Source: CBDCYS01 sp965226185 (lineage in GTDB: Bacteria; Acidobacteriota; Terriglobia; Bryobacterales; UBA6623). Taken from it: a DNA stretch of 64,000 nt. The notes below the pieces were generated by a model that saw only the letters and a program-made list of their open reading frames with translations, was not told where the DNA came from and made no database searches. Positions 35,351 to 42,778 of this stretch are shown here, piece by piece. The first letter of the stretch is position 1; each line of letters opens with the position of its first letter. Location of the stretch: the NCBI GenBank assembly GCA_965226185.1, contig CBDDCT010000006.1:992001-1056000 (forward strand). Reading direction: 5' to 3'. Both the position numbers and the translations under genes were made by a program.

Positions 35351-36972
35351 CCTCGGACGCCTTTATTTATGCGGGTTGAAAAGCAATCAAGGCGCTGAGG
35401 AGATCAACACCCAATGGGTGAAAAAGAAAACAAGCCGTTCCAGCTAAGCTTCAACGGCTTATTGAAAGTCGATTTCCAAGGATCGCGCGTCACTTCCGAT
35501 GGCGGGCTCATTCTCGTCCGCGAGCTGGACGAGCGACTCGGGCTCGGGAAGCTGATCGACGAACATCTCAGTGACCCACGGCAAGGCTCGAACAAAAAGT
35601 TCCCGTTCGCCGATCTGCTGCGGCAGTCAGTCTACTCTCGGCTGGCCGGCTACGAGGACCTCAATGACGCCGTGCGAGTATCCGCCGATCCGACCTTTCG
35701 CTTGATCGGCTCGCAGAAGAACTGGGATCGCGGCGGGGCACTGACCTCGCGACTGCAGAGCTTCGAGACGGAGATGCTGGCGAGCGAGGAGAACTTGCTG
35801 GGGCTGATGGCTGTGAACCGCGAGCTGGTGGCGCAAGCCGAGACGCAAGACGACTCCGAGCGCGTCGTTCTCGACATGGATTCGACCGAAAGCCCTGTCC
35901 ACGGCCAGCAAGAGGGCAGTGCCTACAACGGCCATTTCGAGTCGGTCTGCTACCACCCGTTGTTGTTGTTCAACCAGCACGGCGATTGTCTGGCCGCCAA
36001 GCTGCGTCCCGGCAACGTGCACAGCGCTGAGGACTGGAACGAGTTGCTGCTGCCCGAGATCGAGCGCCAACAGGCTGCGGGCAAACAGGTCACCTTCCGG
36101 GGCGATGCGGCCTTTGCCAAGCCGGAGATTTATGAGTTTTCGGAGGAACGCGGAGTGCAGTACGCCATTCGCATTCCGGCCAACAAGAGCTTGGAATTAG
36201 CGATCGAAGACATCTTGTTTCGCCCGCCGGGCAGGCCGGGTCGCAAGCCCTTGGTGCGCTACAAGAGCTTCCGCTATCAGGCGCAGAGTTGGTCCAAGCC
36301 GCGACGCATTGTGGCCAAGGTCGAGCATCATCTCGGTGAGCTGTTCCCGCGGGTCGGATTTATCGTGACCAACATGAGCTTGCCAAGCCGGTCGGTAGTG
36401 CGCTTCTACAACAAGCGCGGCACGGCCGAGCAGTGGATCAAAGAAGGCAAACAGGCCACGCACTGGACGCGGCTTTCGTGCCATCGCTTCCGGGCCAACG
36501 AAGTGCGACTGCAACTGAGCGTGCTGGCCTACAACCTGGGCAACTTGTGGCGGCGGCTTGGGCTGCCGCACAGGATCAAGAGCTGGTCGCTGACGAGCTT
36601 GCAACAGCGGCTGATGAAGACCGGCGGTCGGCTGGTCAAGCACGCCCGGTATTATTGGCTGCTGCTGGCCGAGGGGCATCTGAACCGGCGGCTGTTCGCT
36701 GACATGCTGCACAGGATCTGGGCGCTGCCGCTGCCGAGCGGGTAGCGTTGACCGGGCGAGGATCAACAGTTTTCGGCTCCAAAAAAGTTTTTCAAGGAGC
36801 AGTGTCGGCCGGAGCGCCGTTCAGCCCGCTCAATCAACGTCTGTGAGCGGATGGATGAGCCCTGGCGCCTAGCGGCGGAGGTGATGTGCAGGGTTCAGCG
36901 CGGAAAGACGTGGTATTCGGGGCAGCGCGGGTGTATACTGTCGCCGTACCAGGGTCAAAATGGAAATCCTGG
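35307..36972 (+). mobile_element. IS1380-family element, copy A (1666 bp)
   Basis: The left end cccggatttccac (35307) and right end (complement ccaggatttccat, 36972) are imperfect inverted repeats. The length is exactly that of copy B at 57802-59467, and the non-coding flanks inside the ends also match, though with many substitutions on the right. The 5 bp outside the two ends differ (ctcaa and cttgg), so no target duplication is seen. This copy truncates the astacin gene on its left and probably a minus-strand gene on its right. Confidence 0.9.
35414..36745 (+). CDS. IS1380-family transposase (copy A)
   Basis: 443 residues. Catalytic regions: VVLDMDSTESPVHGQQ (first Asp), TFRGDAAFAKPEIYE (second Asp) and the Tyr-Arg-Glu-Lys-like FYNKRGTAEQWIKEGKQA (Glu). 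It starts MGEKENKPFQLSFNGLLK. It is nearly identical to copy B, differing at scattered residues only, so recent copying of the element is likely. The frame is complete. Confidence 0.93.
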   Translation: MGEKENKPFQLSFNGLLKVDFQGSRVTSDGGLILVRELDERLGLGKLIDEHLSDPRQGSNKKFPFADLLRQSVYSRLAGYEDLNDAVRVSADPTFRLIGSQKNWDRGGALTSRLQSFETEMLASEENLLGLMAVNRELVAQAETQDDSERVVLDMDSTESPVHGQQEGSAYNGHFESVCYHPLLLFNQHGDCLAAKLRPGNVHSAEDWNELLLPEIERQQAAGKQVTFRGDAAFAKPEIYEFSEERGVQYAIRIPANKSLELAIEDILFRPPGRPGRKPLVRYKSFRYQAQSWSKPRRIVAKVEHHLGELFPRVGFIVTNMSLPSRSVVRFYNKRGTAEQWIKEGKQATHWTRLSCHRFRANEVRLQLSVLAYNLGNLWRRLGLPHRIKSWSLTSLQQRLMKTGGRLVKHARYYWLLLAEGHLNRRLFADMLHRIWALPLPSG

Positions 36973-37140
36973 CTTGGGGCTGGTGGCCAATGGTACCAGT
37001 TCTGCCCGAAACCGCGGGTGCCCCAAATCGATCTCGCCGCGCTCCCAGAAGAGGCCGTACTTGCGGACGATAAGTGCCTGAGCCAAGGTGCATATCTCCC
37101 GTGTGCTGAGGCTCCCTAACGTCGGCCGTTTCAGCCGCAT
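36973..37140 (-). pseudogene. 5' part of an unidentified gene, cut by IS copy A
   Basis: On the minus strand ATG 37140 gives MRLKRPTLGSLSTREICTLA, continuing QALIVRKYGLFWERGEIDLG and HPRFRAELVPLATSPKP up to the IS edge at 36972. The regular helix pattern and codon use look genuine. I do not recognise the family. It runs into the IS after 56 codons. The 300 bp beyond (37141-37434) show no gene. Confidence 0.4.
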
Positions 37141-37434
37141 CGGCTCAGCGTTAGCACTGATGCCATCGGCTGCGAACGGGTCTTAGACGAGAAGGACGCC
37201 CATTCAGAACAGGTACCGGAATCATCCACGCCTAGCCCCGAAAAAGGCCTTGCACTTCCTACAATAATACGTCAATTATGGCAGATAGGTGCACCCTGAC
37301 GGCGTAGTATTTGAGGCAAAGATCCGCAATCCCGGATCTAGACTACGACCCGCCTCGAACGGTGGATCTACCCGACCCGATTCACTTCACGAAGATGATA
37401 GCACGCGGAAACTGTGACGTATATGCCTAGTCTT

Positions 37435-38992
37435 GTCTCATGCAAGATGAGCCTGAACGAGGAGTTTGTTTCTCACACAAGATGAGCCTAAAGGGTCGGG
37501 GAGTGGGCATGCTGGGGATTGACCGTCCACGTGCAAAACGCCAGCAAGTTGAACCTGCCACAGATCCAGCAGTTTCTCCACTCCAGCGAGGAGATTCGAT
37601 TCAAAGGCAAAGGGCGGGCCGAGATCTACGCCTGGGTGGCGCACACGCTTGGCCAGCAAGGCTACAGCCGCCAGAACCGCGCCGCCAAAGGGCTGCTGCG
37701 GCAGTATCTGGTCAAGATGACCGGACTCAGCCGGGCGCAAATCACGCGGCTGATCCGGCACTACCGGCAGGGCGGAGAACTCCGACCCGCCCGCTACCGG
37801 CGGCATCGCTTTGCCCGCAAGTACACGCCCGCCGACGTCGAACTGCTGGCGGCGGTGGACGAGGCCCACGAAACCCTCAGCGGCCCGGCCACGCGCAAGA
37901 TCCTCGAGCGGGAATACCAGCAGTACCAGCAGCGCGAATACGAGCGGCTGGCGGGGATCTCGGTGGCCCAGATCTATCGCCTGCGGCGGCGCGGCGCCTA
38001 CCGCCAGCGGCGGCTGCATTTCACCAAGACCCGGCCCACGGCGGTGTCGATCGGCGAGCGGCGCCGGCCCGACCCGCAAGGCCGGCCCGGCTTTCTGCGA
38101 GTGGATACGGTGCATCAAGGGGACCGCGATGGCGTCAAGGGCGTCTACCACATCAATGCCGTGGATGAAGTCACCCAGTGGCAAGTGGTCGGCGCCACGC
38201 CCGCGATCAGTGAAGCCTGGCTGGAGCCGTTGCTGAAAGCCATGATCGAGCAGTTTCCCTTTCGTGTCCGCGGCTTCCATTCCGACAACGGCAGCGAGTT
38301 CCTCAATCGCACGGTGGAGAAGTTATTGAACAAGCTGCTGATCGAACAGACCAAGTCGCGTCCGCGGCACTCCAATGACAACGGCTTGGTGGAATCGAAA
38401 AACGGCGCGGTGATCCGCAAACACATGGGATATACGCACATCGCGGCGCCACATGCCGGGCGCATCCAGCGCTTCTACCAACAACACTTCAATCCCTATT
38501 TGAACTTCCACCGGCCCTGCGGACAGCCCGAGATCAAGACCGACGCCAAAGGCAAGCAGAAGCGGGTGTATCGTCACTACCAGACGCCTTGGGAATCTTT
38601 CGAGAAGTTGTCCGAGGCCGCCAGCTATCTCAAGCCAGGGCACACGCTTGAGGCTCTGGGCCGCATTGCCCAGGCCGAAAGCGACACGGCGGCGGCCCGC
38701 CGGATGCAACAAGCCAAGCAGAAGCTGTTTGCCAGTTTCCGGTCCGCGAACACGCCGTGCTGAACAGCAGGAAGAGGACTGTGGAAATGCCGGGCGGCGG
38801 AAAACGAGGAAAACCAAAAACCAGGTTTCCCTTCGTTTCCCACCGCCCTTGGAAATCGCTCCGCGATTCCCACATTCCCACAACCCGGACGACGATTCTC
38901 CCCTTCCCAAATCAAAACCAAAAAACCAGAAAGGAGCCCCAGCTACGCAAAAAGCCCCAACCCCCGTCTTCAGGCTCATCCTTCGATGAGAA
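37435..38992 (+). mobile_element. insertion element with rve-type transposase
   Basis: The left end around 37434 reads tgtctcatgcaagatgagcctgaa, and the right end near 38993 complements to ttctcatcgaaggatgagcctgaa. These form imperfect terminal inverted repeats. A second partial copy of the left motif (tctcacacaagatgagcct) lies at 37471-37490, as often seen for transposase-binding sites. One gene fills the element. About 200 bp of non-coding sequence follow the gene. The right end cuts the cyclase-like pseudogene at 38993. Confidence 0.7.
37519..38763 (+). CDS. integrase-core (rve) DDE transposase
   Basis: About 414 residues. The N-terminus carries helical DNA-binding regions (LNLPQIQQFLHSSEEIRF, LVKMTGLSRAQITRLIRHYR, LAGISVAQIYRLRRRGAYR). 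The retroviral-integrase core has the first Asp in FLRVDTVHQGD, the second in GFHSDNGSEFLN and the Glu in GLVESKNGAVIRKHMGY. Such proteins are annotated as integrase-like transposases in many Acidobacteria. The start is TTG 37519 or GTG 37531. The frame is intact. Confidence 0.88.
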   Translation: MTVHVQNASKLNLPQIQQFLHSSEEIRFKGKGRAEIYAWVAHTLGQQGYSRQNRAAKGLLRQYLVKMTGLSRAQITRLIRHYRQGGELRPARYRRHRFARKYTPADVELLAAVDEAHETLSGPATRKILEREYQQYQQREYERLAGISVAQIYRLRRRGAYRQRRLHFTKTRPTAVSIGERRRPDPQGRPGFLRVDTVHQGDRDGVKGVYHINAVDEVTQWQVVGATPAISEAWLEPLLKAMIEQFPFRVRGFHSDNGSEFLNRTVEKLLNKLLIEQTKSRPRHSNDNGLVESKNGAVIRKHMGYTHIAAPHAGRIQRFYQQHFNPYLNFHRPCGQPEIKTDAKGKQKRVYRHYQTPWESFEKLSEAASYLKPGHTLEALGRIAQAESDTAAARRMQQAKQKLFASFRSANTPC

Positions 38993-39252
38993 AATGCTTG
39001 CCTGTCGACACAAAGTGTCCAGCTTCGACAACTGGAAATGCGTTTTTGATTCCCACGCGATGGCACAGCAGGAATTCCGATCTAAAAGTGGAGAAAGTTC
39101 TCCGAAATCTCGACGACCCAACAGAAGTGGTCCCGTGGTATGAGGTGACCGATCTGGAGAAGGCACGAACCTTTGTAAACTCGCCCGAAGTGCCTGATGC
39201 GCGGCAGCAGTCGGGTGTCGTGGACGAACCGGATACCTGCTTTCTCTCCTAG
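38993..39252 (+). pseudogene. cyclase/antibiotic-monooxygenase-like fold protein, truncated and frameshifted
   Basis: Two frames together spell one small protein. The frame from 38993 gives 'MLACRHKVSSFDNWKCVFDS' and HAMAQQEFRSKSGE. From about 39085 the next frame continues KVEKVLRNLDDPTEVVPWYE, VTDLEKARTFVNSPEVPDA and RQQSGVVDEPDTCFLS, then stop. The pattern 'FDNWK.VFDSHA...DDP.EVV...DLEKAR.FV.SPE....GVVD.PD..FL' is that of about 100-residue dimeric alpha/beta-barrel cyclase-like proteins. The 5' end is lost to the IS, and a frameshift separates the halves. Confidence 0.6.
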
Positions 39253-39372
39253 ACCTAACCCGCGCGAGCCGGAAAAAAAGCCGCCAGACGTGGCGTGAGC
39301 GTCCACGCTTGCCGCGCCTCGATTCGTCGAGGCGTTCCCCGCTTGGGCGCACGGTTGGCTGAGTGGGATGCG
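39240..39372 (+). repeat. 133-bp direct repeat containing the two-hairpin motif, copy 3
   Basis: From ctttctctcctagacc to gggatgcg this sequence matches 40253-40384 with about six differences in 133. The core at 39287-39336 carries stem agcg-TCCA-cgct and the 8-bp stem cgcctcga-TTCG-tcgaggcg. It overlaps the last codons of the cyclase pseudogene and lies just after the HEPN gene end, bracketing the HEPN pair with copy 4. Confidence 0.85.
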
Positions 39373-39442
39373 GGCTAGTCCCATCCCCTTCATCCCCTTT
39401 GATCATACGACTTCTAGAGCTTAATTGCAGTCGAAGAGCAGG

Positions 39443-39825
39443 CTAAGTTGTCTTGACGTTGAGACTCTTCAAAGCACCGAGAATTGCATTCCCCTCTTGA
39501 ACCGAGAGACGAGCGGTGGGTCCAAGCCCTAGTACGACATCATCGTAGTCAGCCTTATTCCGTCTGATCCGCAACCTGTTCCCGGTTACTCCGATTTGTC
39601 GAGCCCTGAAGTCCGGCCGGTTTTCGAACCAGTGCCACAATTGTTTGTGCTGCCCAACAAGCTCGGCGGAGACTTGTTTCCTGCGCAAGAACTGCCTGGC
39701 TGTTCCATGGACGGCGTAGTAGGCCCGGCTGATCGCTGAACGGAGAGCGGCGTCGTCCGTTGACCTTGCCGCAAGGCTAGGCTTCGCGCCAGTGTCAGAT
39801 AATCGTCCCAATTGTAAGTCGTCAC
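39443..39825 (-). CDS. HEPN-domain protein (putative toxin), N-terminal frameshift likely
   Basis: The conserved body is DDAALRSAISRAYYAVHGTA, then RQFLRRKQVSAELVGQHKQLW to LGALKSLNVKTT, a small HEPN domain as found in toxin-antitoxin and nucleotidyltransferase pairs. In the body frame the ATG at 39847 gives an unrelated N-terminus. In the next frame GTG 39825, two bases after the partner's stop, gives MTTYNWDDYLTLARSLAL, the expected HEPN start (compare 'YNW.DYL.LA..L'). A one-base insertion near 39775-39790 would account for the break. As written, the native protein is probably not made. Confidence 0.7.
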
Positions 39826-39827
39826 GA

Positions 39828-40160
39828 TTAGCTGAACTGTAAGTCAATGGTCAGTCGCTGTTGGGAGCGGCGTAGGTTTGGGAGCCACCAAGCTTGGTCA
39901 AAAGCCGCGAGCCGCTCCATCGCCAGGTTCACCGGAAGCTTCGTCTGAACTCGGAGGACGAGTTCGGGATCGTCGATCCCCTCGGGATCGACTGCAACAT
40001 CCAGCAGCACCGGCGTTCCTGAATCGAAGTGAGTCGTGATCTCCTGGCGCGCCTCGATTACGAGATCGTATAGCGAGGGATGCTTGTCCAAGTATGATTC
40101 GACCGCTTCCGTGTCCTCTACTTCGTAGCTGTTCGCTATCCGCCCAATAGAGGTTGCCAT
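39828..40160 (-). CDS. small partner of the HEPN protein (putative antitoxin)
   Basis: 110 residues from ATG 40160, preceded six bases before by AAGGAG. The sequence starts MATSIGRIANSYEVEDTEAV, with a helix SYLDKHPSLYDLVIEARQEI, and a beta segment PVLLDVAVDPEGIDDPELVL, ending LRRSQQRLTIDLQFS. It is acidic and has no transmembrane segment. It is immediately upstream of the HEPN gene (2-bp gap to the predicted GTG). HEPN toxins usually pair with a nucleotidyltransferase; no MNT motif (GSxxxG) is seen here, so the antitoxin role is inferred from position. Confidence 0.65.
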   Translation of the reverse strand: MATSIGRIANSYEVEDTEAVESYLDKHPSLYDLVIEARQEITTHFDSGTPVLLDVAVDPEGIDDPELVLRVQTKLPVNLAMERLAAFDQAWWLPNLRRSQQRLTIDLQFS

Positions 40161-40252
40161 TCCGTCTCCTTCATCGGCCATTATGGGATATCCTCGATAC
40201 CAGGAAGACGAAGAACCGGCGGACAGGCAGCTTCCAACCGAAGTATACCTTA

Positions 40253-40384
40253 CTTTCTCTCCTAGACCTACCCGCGCGAGCCTGAAAAAAAGCCGCCGGA
40301 CGTGGCGTGAGCGTCCACGCTTGCCGCGCCTCGATTCGTCGAGGCGTTCCCCGGTTGGGCGCACGGTTTGCTGAGCGGGATGCG
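40253..40384 (+). repeat. 133-bp direct repeat containing the two-hairpin motif, copy 4
   Basis: Near-identical to 39240-39372. The core at 40299-40348 has both hairpins in the same form as copy 3. It lies upstream of the HEPN partner gene, pointing toward dadA. Confidence 0.85.
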
Positions 40385-40499
40385 ATGTGCTACTGTAGTT
40401 TGCCAATCAGAGCGTAACTTATGATGATTCGCTTCCTTGCCAGACGGCGGAGTGAGAGGCGACGTGCGGCCCCATGCGTACCTTGATGCGGGCGATTTG

Positions 40500-40638
40500 A
40501 GCCGCGTTCACGCGGCTTGGTGTTCCCTAGGCCAGCCGTTTACGGCTGGTGGACGCTGCCGCTCGGGGACTTTCAGCCCGTTTCAACGGGCTTCTCTCTT
40601 TCAAACGGAAATCTTATGGTGCGCTATTACTGGCGCAC
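40500..40638 (+). repeat. cluster of four short hairpins upstream of dadA
   Basis: Four perfect small stems in 140 bases: agccgcg-ttca-cgcggct (40500-40517), ccagccg-ttta-cggctgg (40532-40549), agcccgt-ttca-acgggct (40575-40592) and gtgcgc-N8-gcgcac (40619-40638). They lie in the 310-bp gap 40385-40697 before the oxidase gene, which has no other feature. They resemble REP/REPIN-type units; a role in mRNA structure is possible. Confidence 0.6.
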
Positions 40639-40697
40639 TACACTAGCCTTTTAAGGTGACTGGCCCTATCCCACCAAAACACCCAGCCGCCCCGCCA

Positions 40698-41957
40698 ATG
40701 TCAAAACCCGAAACCCACACGCTGATCGTTGGAGCTGGTGTGATCGGAGTTTGCTGCGCTTACTTTCTGGCGAAGCGTGGAGCACGAGTAACAGTGCTGG
40801 AACGGGATGACATCGGCAAAGCAGCCTCATACGGCAACGCGGGAACCATCGCGCCCGGTCACACCCCTATCAATAAGCCGGGGCGGGCGACGCAGGCTCT
40901 CAAATCTCTGTTTGATCCGCTCAGCCCGTTGTATCTCGGGCCCCGGCTGGATCCTGCGCTGGCGGCATGGCTGTGGAGGTTCCGCAAGACCTGCACTGAC
41001 AGACACGTCGAATTCTGCATGCGTGTATTGGGGCCACTCGGGCACGCCACTAGCGCATTGTTTGAGGACTTGGTCGAGCAGGAGGATCTGAATTGCAACT
41101 ACCGCCACGAGGGATATTACGAGATCTACCTGACGGAACGCGGTCTTCGGCTGGCCGAAAGCGAAGCCAGCCTTGTTCGGCGGTACGGCTACCACCCGGA
41201 ATCCGTTCCGGGGGACAAACTGCGCCAACGCAACCTCTCGATCAACAACCAAGTCGTTGGTGGGATATACCACCCGGAAGCAGCCACACTCAATCCTTAT
41301 CTTTTCGTCCGGGAAATGGCGGAGCGGGCTCGGCGTCACGGAGCGCGATTCCAAACCGGAAGCGAGGTCTTGGAGATCACCACCGGCAAAGGCAAGGTAC
41401 GCGGGGTCCAAACCAGTAACGGCGAGTCGATTGAGGGGGACGCTGTCGTACTCGCAATGGGCGCCTACGGCACACGACTCATTCAACAGCTCGGGCTAAG
41501 CTTCCCTCTTCAGCCTGCTAAAGGTTATCACTGTGACCGCCGGCTGGGCGACGGCAAGACCCCTCCACTCGAGCATGCTTGCGTTCTGGGTGAAACCTCG
41601 GTGTTCTGCACGCCCATGGAAGGGTTCGTGAGATTCGCGGGGACAATGGAGTTCTCGGGCGTCAATCACAAGATGCGCCGGAGGCGTCTCGAACAGCTTA
41701 CCAATGCGGCGAAACGTTATCTCGATGGCATGGGAGACGCAAAACCCGAGTCGGAGTGGTGCGGTTTGAGACCGTGCATGCCGGACGGCTTGCCGGTCCT
41801 AGGGCCGGTCCGCCGATATCGCGGTCTTTTCATCGCCACGGGACACGCGATGGTGGGTCTGACCCTGGGCCCGATTACGGGGAAGCTTATCGCGGAATAC
41901 GTGCTGGATGGTGCACCGAGCATGGAGGTGGCCGCGCTCCATCCGGAGCGTTTCTGA
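40698..41957 (+). CDS. FAD-dependent D-amino-acid dehydrogenase-like oxidoreductase
   Basis: 419 residues from ATG 40698 (MSKPETHTLIVGAGVIGVCC). It has the dinucleotide motif GAGVIG and 'TVLERDDIGKAASYGNAG', the DAO-family fingerprint. Also present are 'LHPEAATLNPYLFVREMAERA'-like (here IYHPEAATLNPYLFV), VVLAMGAYGTRLIQQLGL and the C-terminal FAD-binding RYRGLFIATGHAMVGLTLGP. It is closest in layout to DadA, which deaminates D-amino acids in the membrane chain, but hydroxyproline or other imino-acid oxidases are alternatives. It stands alone, with no alanine racemase nearby. Confidence 0.87.
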   Translation: MSKPETHTLIVGAGVIGVCCAYFLAKRGARVTVLERDDIGKAASYGNAGTIAPGHTPINKPGRATQALKSLFDPLSPLYLGPRLDPALAAWLWRFRKTCTDRHVEFCMRVLGPLGHATSALFEDLVEQEDLNCNYRHEGYYEIYLTERGLRLAESEASLVRRYGYHPESVPGDKLRQRNLSINNQVVGGIYHPEAATLNPYLFVREMAERARRHGARFQTGSEVLEITTGKGKVRGVQTSNGESIEGDAVVLAMGAYGTRLIQQLGLSFPLQPAKGYHCDRRLGDGKTPPLEHACVLGETSVFCTPMEGFVRFAGTMEFSGVNHKMRRRRLEQLTNAAKRYLDGMGDAKPESEWCGLRPCMPDGLPVLGPVRRYRGLFIATGHAMVGLTLGPITGKLIAEYVLDGAPSMEVAALHPERF

Positions 41958-42546
41958 GGCGCCAGACGTCATCCTGGTAGTGTCCAAAAGAAGACCGAAG
42001 GGACAGGCACCTTAATCATCTTGACGCCGCGCGTCATTGTTTCTAAAGGACTTATCGGCTCCACCTCACGCGGGATCGACGCCTTGCGGTCTTGATTTAT
42101 TCGTAAGTAATTGAAATATAGAAACTTAGTCAATTTCGTGAAGATGCCGTCGATCAGCTAGGGTGACTGTCCCTCTTCACTTGTCCCTCTTCACTCACCC
42201 ATCCAGCAACCTGGCGCGCCCGGGACCGCACGATCCCAAAAATCCACCGTCTCAGTCACGGAGTCCCAAGACAAGTATCCCCTTTGTTGTCAACAGTTGG
42301 CCCTGCAAAGGAGTTGACATTCAGAATTCGTCCGCTAACCTGATAGCGGTGAGAAAAGGATGAATCAAAAGGATGACAGGCGATCATGCGCACCGGCGGG
42401 CGCAAAGGCGAATGGGGCTCCGCGAGGGAAATATCCCGATATCCTCTCAGATCCTATCAAATACTCTCATTCAAAATTTCTCATCATTTAGAATCAACGA
42501 CTTACGCCAATTCAGAAATTCCGAATGCGACCCGATTGACCGCGAT
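41958..42546. other. gene-free gap with fragmentary repeats
   Basis: The 820-bp interval from dadA to the isomerase (to 42778) has no convincing gene in this part. It includes an AT-richer stretch (42090-42140, unlike its surroundings) and short REP-like words (gggacaggcacc near 42000; ggtgactgtccctcttcac near 42165, followed by a repeat tgtccctcttcac). Confidence 0.5.
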
Positions 42547-42768
42547 TTAATAGGGACAGTCGGTGAATTGACTCCGTTTGCTTGGTTTTCTCAAAGCCTG
42601 GCGACAGGGATAGAGAAGGGATAGAGTGATCGGCTTGTCGACTCGCCAATTTCTGATCGCGCCGGGAGCAGATACGTCTTGGGGCTTCATCCAGCGGTAG
42701 TACTCGACGTAGAGTCTCGAGCCGTTTCGGACGCAACGGTACGGACCGATCGCGGCCGCCCTTGCCAT
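42547..42768 (-). CDS. possible small protein of unknown function
   Basis: On the minus strand ATG 42768 gives MARAAAIGPYRCVRNGSRLY, then VEYYRWMKPQDVSAPGAIRN. The first 45 codons have G or C at most third positions, like neighbouring genes, and end 10 bp after the isomerase stop. Further on the codon use becomes random and the frame ends at 42547, so it may be a truncated remnant. No family is recognised and no ribosome site is seen. Confidence 0.3.
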   Translation of the reverse strand: MARAAAIGPYRCVRNGSRLYVEYYRWMKPQDVSAPGAIRNWRVDKPITLSLLYPCRQALRKPSKRSQFTDCPY

Positions 42769-42778
42769 GCCGGCGGGA

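Noticed and set aside
39240..40384. attC-like integron cassette sites
   Set aside because: The hairpin repeats follow gene ends in part, but they lack the paired R and L box core (GTTRRRY/RYYYAAC) and the HEPN genes point the other way.
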